Below, in pieces: positions 28,974 to 40,211 of a stretch of DNA of 64,000 nt. Where the stretch lies: contig OY755240.1 in assembly GCA_963576725.1 (NCBI GenBank), positions 61,690,633-61,754,632 on the forward strand, read 5' to 3'. The translations under genes were made by a program, and so were the position numbers. The notes beneath the pieces were generated by a model. The model made no database searches. It worked only from the letters and a program-made list of their open reading frames with translations, and was not told the origin of the DNA. The stretch's first letter is position 1, and each line of letters opens with the position of its first letter. The stretch is from Azorinus chamasolen (lineage: Eukaryota > Mollusca > Bivalvia > Cardiida > Solecurtidae).

Positions 28974-31900
28974 CACATCCCGTTACTTATTCGACTGTTT
29001 TCGTTTTTGTGAATAACGAACCGGGAATAAGTAGCTAACATCACATCCCGTTACTTATTCGATTATTTTCATTATTCTGAATAACGAACCGGGAATAAGT
29101 AGCTAACTTCACATCCCGTTACTTATTCAATTATTTTCATTATTTTGAATAAGGAACCGGGAATAAGTAGCTAACTTCACATCCAGTTACTTATTCGATT
29201 ATTTTCGTTTTTGTGAATAACGAACCGGGAATAAGTAGCTAACTTCACATCCCGTTACTTATTCAATTATTTTCATTATTTTGAATAAGGAACCGGGAAT
29301 AAGTAGCTAACTTCACATCCAGTTACTTATTCGATTATTTTCGTTTTTGTGAATAACGAACCGGGAATAGGTAGCTAACTTAACATCCCGTTACTTATTC
29401 GACTATTTTCGTTATTCTGAATAACGAACCGGGAATAAGTAGCTAACTTCACATCCAGTTACTTATTCGATTATTTTCGTTTTTGTGAATAACGAACCGG
29501 GAATAAGTAGCTAACTTAACATCCCGTTACTTATTCGATATTTTCGTTTTTGTGAATAAGGAACCGGGAATAAGTAGCTAACTTCACATCCCGTTACTTA
29601 TTCGATTATTTTCGTTTTTCTGAATAACGAACCGGGAATAAGTAGCTAACTTCACATCCCGTTACTTATTCGATTATTTGCATTATTCTGAATAACGAAC
29701 CGGGAATAAGTAGCTAACTTCACATCCCGTTACTTATTCAATTATTTTCATTATTTTGAATAAGGAACCGGGAATAAGTAGCTAACTTCACATCCCGTTA
29801 CTTATTCGATTATTTTCGTTTTTGTGAATAACGAACCGGGAATAAGTAGCTAACTTCACATCCCGTTACTTATTCGAATATTTTCGTTATTCTGAATAAC
29901 GAACCGGGAATAAGTAGCTAACTTCACATCCCGTTACTTATTCGATTATTTTCGTTGTTCTGAATAACGAACCGGGAATAAGTAGCTAACTTCACATCCC
30001 GTTACTTATTCAATTATTTTCGTTATTTTGAATAACGAACCGGGAATAAGTAGCTAACTTCACATCCAGTTACTTATTCGATTATTTTCGTTTTTGTGAA
30101 TAACGAACCGCGAATAAGTAGCTAACTTCACATCCCGTTACTTATTCGATTATTTTCGTTATTCTGAATAACGAACCGGGAATAAGTAGCTAACTTCACA
30201 TCCCGTTACTTATTCGATTATTTTCGTTAATTTGAATAACGAACCGGGAATAAGTAGCTAACTTCACATCCCGTTACTTATTCGATTATTTTCGTTTTTG
30301 TGAATAACGAACCGGGAATAAGTAGCTAACTTAACATCCCGTTACTTATTCGATTATTTTCATTATTCTGAATAACGAACCGGGAATTAGTAGCTAACTT
30401 CACATCCCGTTACTTATTCAATTATATTCAATATTTTGAATAAGGAACCGGGAATAAGTAGCTAACTTCACATCCAGTTACTTATTCGATTATTTTCGTT
30501 TTTGTGAATAACGAACCGGGAATAGGTAGCTAACTTCACATCCCATTACTTATTCGACTATTTTCGTTATTCTGAATAACGAACCGGGAATAAGTAGCTA
30601 ACTTCACATCCCGTTACTTATTCGATTATTTTCGTTTTTGTCAATAAGGAACCGGGAATAAGTAGCTAACTTCACATCCCGTTACTTATTCGAATATTTT
30701 CGTTTTTGTGAATAACGAACCGGGAATAAGTAGCCAACTTCACGTCCAGTTACTTATTCGATTATTTTCGTTTTTGTGAATAACGAACCGGGAATAAGTA
30801 GCTAACTTCACATCCTGTTACTTATTCGATTGTTTTCGTTATTCTGAATAACGAACCGGGAATAAGTAGCTAACTTCACATCCCGTTACTTATTCATTTA
30901 TTTTCGTTAATTTGAATAACGAACCGGGAATAAGTAGCTAACTTCACATCCAGTTACTTATTCGATTATTTTCGTTTTTGTGAATAACGAACCGGGAATA
31001 AGTAGCTAACTTCACATCCCGTTACTTATTCAATTATTTTTCGTTATTTTGAATAAGGAACCGGGAATAAGTAGCTAACTTCACATCCCGTTACTTATTC
31101 GATTATTTTCGTTGTTCCGAATAACGAACCGGGAATAAGTAGCTAACTTCACATCCCGTTACTTATTCGATTATGTTCGTTTTTGTGAATAACGAACCGG
31201 GAATAAGTAGCTAACTTCACATCCCGTTACTTATTCGATTATTTTCGTTATTTTGAATAACGAACCGGGAATAAGTAGCTAACTTCACATCCCGTTACTT
31301 ATTCAATTATTTTCGTTATTTTGAATAACGAACCGGGAATAAGTAGCTAACTTCACATCCCGTTACTTATTCAATTATTTTCGTTATTTTGAATAACGAA
31401 CCGGGAATAAGTAGCTAACTTCACGTCCAGTTACTTATTCGATTATTTTCGTTTTTGTGAATAACGAACCGGGAATAAGTAGCTAACTTCACATCCCGTT
31501 ACTTATTCGATTATTTTCGTTATTCTGAATAACGAACCGGGAATAAGTAGCTAACTTCACATCCCGTTACTTATTCGATTATTTTCGTTAATTTGAATAA
31601 CGAACCGGGAATAAGTAGCTAACTTCACATCCAGTTACTTATTCGATTATTTTCGTTTTTGTGAATAAGGAACCGGGAATAAGTAGCTAACTTCACATCC
31701 CGTTACTTATTCGATTATTTTCGTTTTTGTGAATAACGAACCGGGAATAAGTAGCTAACTTAACATCCCGTTACTTATTCGATTATTTTCATTATTCTGA
31801 ATAACGAACCGGGAATTAGTAGCTAACTTCACATCCCGTTACTTATTCAATTATATTCAATATTTTGAATAAGGAACCGGGAATAAGTAGCTAACTTCAC

Positions 31901-34900
31901 ATCCCGTTACTTATTCGATTATTTTCGTTTTTGTGAATAACGAACCGGGAATAGGTAGCTAACTTCACATCCCATTACTTATTCGACTATTTTCGTTATT
32001 CTGAATAACGAACCGGGAATAAGTAGCTAACTTCACATCCCGTTACTTATTCGATTATTTTCGTTTTTGTCAATAAGGAACCGGGAATAAGTAGCTAACT
32101 TCACATCCCGTTACTTATTCGAATATTTTCGTTTTTGTGAATAACGAACCGGGAATAAGTAGCCAACTTCACGTCCAGTTACTTATTCGATTATTTTCGT
32201 TTTTGTGAATAACGAACCGGGAATAAGTAGCTAACTTCACATCCTGTTACTTATTCGATTGTTTTCGTTATTCTGAATAACGAACCGGGAATAAGTAGCT
32301 AACTTCACATCCCGTTACTTATTCATTTATTTTCGTTAATTTGAATAACGAACCGGGAATAAGTAGCTAACTTCACATCCAGTTACTTATTCGATTATTT
32401 TCGTTTTTGTGAATAACGAACCGGGAATAAGTAGCTAACTTCACATCCCGTTACTTATTCAATTATTTTTCGTTATTTTGAATAAGGAACCGGGAATAAG
32501 TAGCTAACTTCACATCCCGTTACTTATTCGATTATTTTCGTTGTTCCGAATAACGAACCGGGAATAAGTAGCTAACTTCACATCCCGTTACTTATTCGAT
32601 TATGTTCGTTTTTGTGAATAACGAACCGGGAATAAGTAGCTAACTTCACATCCCGTTACTTATTCGATTATTTTCGTTATTTTGAATAACGAACCGGGAA
32701 TAAGTAGCTAACTTCACATCCCGTTACTTATTCAATTATTTTCGTTATTTTGAATAACGAACCGGGAATAAGTAGCTAACTTCACATCCCGTTACTTATT
32801 CAATTATTTTCGTTATTTTGAATAACGAACCGGGAATAAGTAGCTAACTTCACGTCCAGTTACTTATTCGATTATTTTCGTTTTTGTGAATAACGAACCG
32901 GGAATAAGTAGCTAACTTCACATCCCGTTACTTATTCGATTATTTTCGTTATTCTGAATAACGAACCGGGAATAAGTAGCTAACTTCACATCCCGTTACT
33001 TATTCGATTATTTTCGTTAATTTGAATAACGAACCGGGAATAAGTAGCTAACTTCACATCCAGTTACTTATTCGATTATTTTCGTTTTTGTGAATAAGGA
33101 ACCGGGAATAAGTAGCTAACTTCACATCCCGTTACTTATTCGATTATTTTCGTTTTTGTGAATAACGAACCGGGAATAAGTAGCTAACTTCACATCCCGT
33201 TACTTATTCGATTATTTTCATTATTCTGAATAACGAACCGGGAATTAGTAGCTAACTTCACATCCCGTTACTTATTCAATTATATTCATTATTTTGAATA
33301 AGGAACCGGGAATAAGTAGCTAACTTCACATCCAGTTACTTATTCGATTATTTTCGTTATTCTGAATAACGAACCGGGAATAAGTAGCTAACTTCACATC
33401 CCGTTACTTATTCGACTATTTTCGTTATTCTGAATAACGAACCGGGAATAAGTAGCTAACTTCACATCCCGTTACTTATTCGATTATTTTCGTTTTTGTG
33501 AATAACGAACCGGGAATAAGTAGCTAACTTCACATCCCGTTACTTATTCGATTATTTTCGTTTTTGTCAATAACGAACCGGGAATAAGTAGCTAACTTCA
33601 CATCCCGTTACTTATTCGATTATTTTCATTATTCTGAATAACGAACCGGGAATTAGTAGCTAACTTCACATCCCGTTACTTATTCAATTATATTCATTAT
33701 TTTGAATAAGGAACCGGGAATAAGTAGCTAACTTCACATCCAGTTACTTATTCGATTATTTTCGTTTTTGTGAATAACGAACCGGGAATAGGTATCTAAC
33801 TTCACATCCCGTTACTTATTCGACTATTTTCGTTATTCTGAATAACGAACCGGGAATAAGTAGCTAACTTCACATCCCGTTACTTATTCGATTATTTTCG
33901 TTTTTGTGAATAACGAACCGGGAATAAGTAGCTAACTTCACATCCTGTTACTTATTCGATTGTTTTCGTTATTCTGAATAACGAACCGGGAATAAGTAGC
34001 TAACTTCACATCCCGTTACTTATTCATTTATTTTCGTTAATTTGAATAACGAACCGGGAATAAGTAGCTAACTTCACATCCAGTTACTTATTCGATTATT
34101 TTCGTTTTTGTGAATAACGAACCGGGAATAAGTAGCTAACTTCACATCCCGTTACTTATTCGATTATTTTCGTTTTTGTGAATAACGAACCGGGAATAAG
34201 TAGCTAACTTCACATCCCGTTACTTATTCGATTATTTTCGTTTTTGTGAATAACGAACCGGGAATAAGTAGCTAACTTCACATCCCGTTACTTATTCGAT
34301 TATTTTCGTTTTTGTGAATAACGAACCGGGAATAAGTAGCCAACTTCACGTCCCAGTTACTTATTCGATTATTTTCGTTTTTGTGAATAACGAACCGGGA
34401 ATAAGTAGCTAACTTCACATCCTGTTACTTATTCGATTGTTTTCGTTATTCTGAATAACGAACCGGGAATAAGTAGCTAACTTCACATCCCGTTACTTAT
34501 TCATTTATTTTCGTTAATTTGAATAACGAACCGGGAATAAGTAGCTAACTTCACATCCAGTTACTTATTCGATTATTTTCGTTTTTGTGAATAACGAACC
34601 GGGAATAAGTAGCTAACTTCACATCCCGTTACTTATTCAATTATTATTCGTTATTTTGAATAAGGAACCGGGAATAAGTAGCTAACTTCACATCCCGTTA
34701 CTTATTCGATTATTTTCGTTATTCTGAATAACGAACCGGGAATAAGTAGCTAACTTCACACTCCGTTACTTATTCGATTATTTTCGTTTTTGTGAATAAC
34801 GAACCGGGAATAAGTAGCTAACTTCACATCCCGTTACTTATTCGATTATTTTCGTGTTTGTGAATAACGAACCGGGAATAAGTAGCTAACTTCACATCCA

Positions 34901-35005
34901 GTTACTTATTCGATTTTTTTATGGAACCGGGAATAAGTAGCTAACTTTACATCCAAATACTGATTCAATTATATTAGTCATTTGGAATAAGGAACCGGGA
35001 ATAAG
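28974..35005 (+). repeat. Satellite A, left arm (~89 copies of a 68-bp unit)
   Basis: Unit landmarks: CGAACCGGGAATAAGTAGCT, AACTTCACATCCCG, TTACTTATTCGATTATTTTC, then a variable segment (GTTTTTGTG, GTTATTCTG, GTTATTTTG or GTTAATTTG) and GAATAA. Each unit contains a 9-bp stem GAATAAGTA / TACTTATTC, and in the GTTATTC type a second one, GTTATTC / GAATAAC. A few units are 67 or 69 bp. No open frames cross the array. The array decays over the last units (34910-35005). Confidence 0.95.
30240..33300 (+). repeat. Higher-order duplication in left arm, shift 1,429 bp
   Basis: Rare variants recur 1,429 bp apart: CATCCTGTTA at 30811 and 32240, TCAATAAGGA at 30641 and 32070, plus the six-T variant CAATTATTTTTCG at both places. 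The shift equals 21 units plus one base. Further CATCCTGTTA units near 33941 and 34420 show additional, shorter duplications. Confidence 0.85.
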
Positions 35006-37218
35006 AAACTATATACATGTATACAATGGACTCTCGTTACCACGGCATTCCTTCCAACGTTAATCTTTTGTAGCGACAGTATACTTTTAAACCGAGTTAC
35101 TGCATCGTAACTCTGCAACTCCATCGTAGATCTTTATGTGTTTGCTGCGTTAAGTAATTACAGTGGAGAAACTGTTATTCTTTCCAACTTATTGCGTTTC
35201 AAACGCGTTTTAAAGCCGTTTAAGCCAATGACTTGGGTCTACAATTATAAAAAAGGATATGTTACATTCTATTATGAATGTGACTTTAGAGGTTAGCACT
35301 GTAGGTTAATGGGTCTTTTCGTATTGGAAAATTATTCTATTCTTCTATTCAAACTTTTTGTGAACAGCGTAAACCTAAATCACGTAGAAACTGTCTGATC
35401 AGGATCTGCTCTGATTTCTTAGTCCGTAGACTTATTTCTTTAGATTCGATCATGGTTGTCTAGCGTCTCTGTAATCCCTGTAAATGAATATGCATGAGGT
35501 CATGAAATCTTTAATAAATATTCTTAAGAGAAAAAATAATTAATAAACACCAGTTAGCTCTGTTGACAGCAGACACCAAATTTGCTTTAAAATCAATTTC
35601 CCAATCCTTCTCGTATTATGTAAACGGCTTCACGCACGTTTGCAAATAGAGTAGATCCAGATCGGACAGTTCCTGAAGGAGCTGTCTGACCAGGTTCTGC
35701 TCTGTTGCTTATGAAATTCTGTTGATCTAATCCTATAGTTTCTGTCAGAGCCAAAGATCCCTTTGAAAAATTAGCATTGTGAAAAAAGGGCGTGTAAGAA
35801 AAAAATGATTTCATGGAGATCGAGTTTTTGTAATGATACATGAGTACATGAAAGTTTGGCTTTGACAGTAATTGTACAACCAGACCTACCGGTATATTAT
35901 TTCATAAGCAAACCGATAAGAGTTAGACCCTGATCAGTGATCAAGGAGCTACAACAGAAGCTGTCTGATCTGGATGTACTCTGTTTGTAAATTTGTTTCA
36001 TTACGTTTGATCTGGGTCTACTGTGTTTGCATTGACATAAACAGGCACGTGGAGTGTACATGTAGGGTTTATAGTCGTGAAGAGATTTACTCACACATAA
36101 TTGTTCATCGATTTCAATACCTAAAGATATTGGCAAAGAACACATCTTGCATTTTTCTTTCGGTGATGGAATTTTTTTATCAGTGTTTAAAATTTTACTC
36201 CTTCTTTTATTTTGATAAGATCTAGATCTTACTCCTCCTTTTAATTTGGTAAGATCTAGATAAGATATAATTATAACATGTATTTATACAGTCTCATGGC
36301 CTTCATTCATGGTGTGTAAAATGTCTTTCCGGCTACTGTACAGTAGGGTCCGTAGCAAATCTGGTAAAATAATTGTTGAATAGATCTAGATCAAATCAAG
36401 CTAAACTATCTAGAATTCACTTTATCTAAATTTAAAAAGATCTAAATCGTTGGGATTCAATTGTGCTAAGGTATAGATCTAATTAGTCAAAATATATATT
36501 TCTTCTATTTATTCGTGAACTAGTGCCATGAGTGTTCACAGAGTTAATTTTAAAATTATGTTTATTGCGCAGCAATGTCAGGCTGTAAAAATTATCCACC
36601 ACATAACTCATCTTTTCAATTCCCAGTTTAAAGGAATTAAAATATGCAATAAGAAATACGGTTGGAAAATCTATTGGGAAAACAGTAGAGTAGGTAAGCC
36701 ATTCCACAGTGTAGCTATTGAGAACTAATTACATGTACAGTGGAATTTTAATATCTCTAATTTCAAGGGAACTAGACAATTCATATGAAGAGAAAAGTTG
36801 ACATCCAATTTCTAGCCTAATAATGGTCCGTTGGTGACAGCCTAATGTAGTTCGAAAACATAGAGAGCACGTACATGAGCGTGCAGCATTGTTTTTGACA
36901 TGTATTAAGCTGTAGACGGAAACTTTAGAAAATTTACATAAAATAGATAATTTGCAAATTGTTGAAGGGAAAGAAATTGTACCTCGAAATATCTGATGTT
37001 TCGAGGCACCCGACTTCGATATAAAAAATCAACTGTTTTCCTAAAATGTCCTGAAAGTGAAACAAATCGCGAAAAGTCAGTTTCAATTGTTCGGATATGT
37101 TACAATGCGCAATTTGTTTTTCTTTCGTAGCTAATATGTACTAATCTTGTATTTTCTGAAATTTAAAATGCATTAACAAGGCACTAAATGAGATCGCTTG
37201 TAAAAATCTAACCCTCAG
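35006..37218. other. Left part of the foldback centre
   Basis: No gene. It holds worn MITE copies: TTAA-1-like hairpins near 35345-35420, 35620-35730 (GAGTAGATCCAGATCGGAC ... GTTCTGCTCTG) and 35905-36040; AGATCTAGAT-rich text at 36205-36480; and a TA-hp-like element at about 36736-37030 (CAGTGGAATTTTAATATC ... GCACGTACATGAGCGTGC ... CACCCGACTTCGATATA). These insertions are much older-looking than the arms. Confidence 0.65.
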
Positions 37219-38080
37219 ATGTGCGTGAAGTTAGCTGCCATTTGCCAGCCAATTCCACTATACGGCTTCCAATTCAATATGATACTCGCGAGTCGTCAAC
37301 TAGCAACTGGCAGCCAGTTGCCAATTCAAATGAAACTTCATGAATTGTGATTACTAGAGAACCGTGAATTGTCAACTGACAGCCAGCTGCCAATTCGAAT
37401 TTTATTATACATAGAAACATAGTCATGTGAATTGTCAACTGGCAAATGTCAGCCAGCTGACAATTCGCTCTTAAACTATCAAAACAGAGGTGATTACGAA
37501 TAGGTAACTGGCATCTGGCAGCCAGCTGCCAATTCAAATATAAAATAAGAAATTGTGTTTAAAGGCGAACTGGCAACTGGCAATCAGCTGCCAATTCAAA
37601 TGTAACTCCTGACATTGTTTGTGTTAGCAAACAGACACCTGGCAACTGGCAGCCAGCTGCCAATTCGACTTTTATTATACATCAGGTATTGTGATTACTA
37701 ACGAACCGACAACAGGCAGCCAGTTGCCAATTGAAATGTAACTTCAGAAATTGTATTTACTAGCCAAAAGTCAACTAGCAACTGGCAGCCAACTGCCAAT
37801 TCGAATTTTATCATACATAGATACGTATTCAGGTGAATTGTCAACTGGCAGCCATCTTCCAAATCGCTCTTAACATATCAAAACAGGGTTGACCACGAAT
37901 AGTCAACTGGCAACTGACAGCCAGCTGCCAATTCAAATGTAACATAAGAAACTGTATTTACAGGTGAACCGTCAATTGGCAACTGGCAGCCAGCAGCCAA
38001 TTCAAATGTTACTTCAGGTATTGTGCTTAATGAACCGTCTACTGACAACTGGCAGCCAGCTGCCAATTCACTCTTAACAT
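37219..38080 (+). repeat. Satellite B, 12 units of ~68 bp
   Basis: The key block CAGCCAGCTGCCAATTC recurs near 37312, 37381, 37453, 37521, 37583, 37651, 37717, 37786, 37849, 37919, 37988 and 38056 (spacing 62-72 bp). GAACCGTCAACTGGCAACTG precedes it, so each unit folds as TTGGCAGC / GCTGCCAA. The first unit begins ATGTGCGTGAAGTTAGCTGC, close to the end of the giant element. Long minus-strand open frames here are repeats of one unit. Confidence 0.88.
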
Positions 38081-38099
38081 GTCAACTATTAAATCAAAT

Positions 38100-38492
38100 C
38101 AGATTAGATGAAGTATATTTCAATATCTTATTCAGATCAATATCCATATCTGATTAGAATAGATCTGGATATGATCAGGATCTGATCAGGGTCTGATCCG
38201 ATCTGGCCCTGATCTTAATTAGAGTTTTCGCTTGTCTTGATCAGATCAGATAAGAACAGCCAGATCCAGATCCAGATTATGTCAGATCAGATTAGATCAA
38301 GATGCAAATCAAATCAGATCAAATCAGACCAAATCAGAAATGATTCAATCCAGATAAGATCCAACTCATATCCAGATCAGATTAGATCAGATTAGATCAT
38401 ACCATATCAGGTCAGAAGTGATTCAGATCCAGATCCAAATCAGATCAAGATCAGACGAGATCTAGATCCAGATCAGATAAGATCAGATCGGG
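38100..38492 (+). repeat. GATC-rich block C
   Basis: Dense degenerate repeats of CAGATCAGAT, AGATCCAGATC and GATCTGGATC. The step is 5-6 bp with no strict period. Confidence 0.85.
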
Positions 38493-39180
38493 TTTGTTCA
38501 TGTAATGAGAGTAGTTGAGTAACTTTAGCGTGCGCAATTGACAAATTCATGATTAACAGATGTGCGACTCAACTCTATGTCATGTTATCAAGTCACACAT
38601 ACGTTGTAGCAGGTTGTACACATTGTTAGTAAATAAACATTACCAGCCTAGATTAAACAAGACGTATCTCATCGTCTGATTTGAATCCAAACTGTTAAAA
38701 TATGTAACCAGATAAAGATCAACAAAGTCTTGAAATAATGAAAATCTACAAAATAATAAATGTATGCTCTAAAAATGTGATGTCGGAAATCTTACGTAAT
38801 TAGTGCGATATAAAACAGCATAGATCGAGGTTCTCTATCTATTAAACTCTATCACCGATTATCCTTTCACTCGTTCTCCTGAATACAGCTGTTATTTATC
38901 TAAGTGTTTTGTGACCTTTATTATGCTAAGCACGATATGACTTGCATTTGTAAACACCTTGGATCCAGATGAGGCACCGAGATGAGGATCCAAGCTGTTT
39001 GACACTTGTTCAATAGTTTCTCAAACAGTTGTAACGAATCAGAAGTAAGTAAACAATGTAACAAAGCAAGTAAAAATGAAACACATCAGAGTTGTGGCAG
39101 AATAATTTTCAGCACAAAATGAGTTAATTTAGATGCTGTGCAGTAACTGCAAACTCCGCCCAATTAGCCGGATCAACATA
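38493..39180. other. Central loop of the foldback
   Basis: About 0.7 kb between the inverted GATC blocks. It contains a TTAA-2-related hairpin at about 38930-39035 (ATGCTAAGCACGATATGACT ... CCTTGGATCCAGATGAG ... GAGGATCCAAGCTGTTTG). Otherwise there is no recognisable gene. Confidence 0.65.
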
Positions 39181-39560
39181 TCTGTATAAATCTTGATTTA
39201 GACTGGATAAACATATGATCTGATCGGTTCTGATCTGGATCAAGATCTGGATCTGGATCTCCTCTGGTCATATCTAGTCTGACTTTATGTAATCTGGGAT
39301 GATATGATCTAATCGAATCTTATCTGATCTGATCTGGATCTAGATCTGATCCGATCTGCTTTGCTCAAAACAAGTACAATATTAGATTTAGATCAGAACT
39401 AGATCAGATCCAGATCAGATTCTGATCTAATATAATCGTATCTGGATCTGAGCTGATCTTGATCTGAGTTGATCTGATCGGATACAAACCAGATACAGAT
39501 CAGATTCCGATCAGCTTTATATCTGATCTATTCTTATCTCATTTCATCTCATCTCACACT
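39180..39560 (-). repeat. GATC-rich block C', inverted relative to C
   Basis: Mirror of block C in type: ATCTGATCTG, GATCTGGATCTGGATCTC and GATCTGATCTGGATC dominate, where C mostly has CAGATCAGAT and AGATCCAGATC. Because GATC is self-complementary, orientation is read from the flanking bases. Confidence 0.75.
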
Positions 39561-39599
39561 ATCTCATCAATTCACATGAATATGTATCTAGGGATTATA

Positions 39600-39783
39600 G
39601 AAGTCGAATTGGAAGCTGGCTGCCAGTTGCCAGTTGACTAGTCGTGATCAACTCTGTTTTGATATGTTAAGAGCGAATTTGAAGCTGGCTGCCAGTTGCC
39701 AGTTGACGGTTCGCTAGTAAACAATTTCTGAAGTTACATTTGATTTGGCAGCTGGCTGCCAATTGCCGGTTGACTATTCAAAT
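39600..39783 (-). repeat. Satellite B', inverted, ~2.5 units
   Basis: AAGCTGGCTGCCAGTTGCC occurs twice and GGCAGCTGGCTGCCAATTGCC once, with TGACGGTTCGC between: the complement of satellite B, at the same ~70-bp spacing. TTTTGATATGTTAAGAGCG matches the complement of a segment in B near 37870. Confidence 0.85.
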
Positions 39784-39787
39784 GAGT

Positions 39788-40190
39788 ATTTATTACCAGT
39801 CAGAGTAAATCCTTGGAATTTGATTGGCAAGTTTGCTAAACCGTAAAAACCGTATTCGGGGGCTTCCACGGAGAATACAGAATTCAAATTTGACGTCGAT
39901 TCGAAATTTCATATCGTCCTTAGTCCATTAATTCTTGACGGATTACGACCAAAAATCGATAATAAACGTAAAAGATTGTTCCTCGTATGTTCCTCAATTT
40001 GACACTATCAACTTCTAGGTACAACGTGTAACCGTTTAAACTCAAATGTTTACAAGTGAAGATTGAATTCCTCTTTCGAAATTGCTCTGAGACGACGTCA
40101 TATTTGCTCTGTGATGACGTCTCATGTCAGCAATAATAAGAGTTGTTCCTTTCTTAATTAGGTAAGTCGGATCTCTGACTGGTAATAAAT
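39788..40190. repeat. ~400-bp stretch bounded by an 18-bp inverted repeat
   Basis: ATTTATTACCAGTCAGAG (39788-39805) is matched by CTCTGACTGGTAATAAAT (40173-40190). Between them is single-copy-looking sequence with no gene. It sits at the junction of satellite B' and the right arm, so it may be a separate insertion that removed the B' outer end. No target duplication was identified. Confidence 0.55.
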
Positions 40191-40211
40191 TAATTACACG
40201 GTAATTTGGCA

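Noticed and set aside
28974..35005. CRISPR array
   Set aside because: Repeats and 'spacers' together form one 68-bp unit with only minor variation; there are no unique spacers, and the setting is a eukaryotic genome.
37274..38066. Minus-strand open frames repeating a Leu-Ala-Ala-Gly-Cys-Gln pattern
   Set aside because: They arise from satellite B, whose unit length happens to avoid stops in one frame; there is no start context, splice sites or domain.
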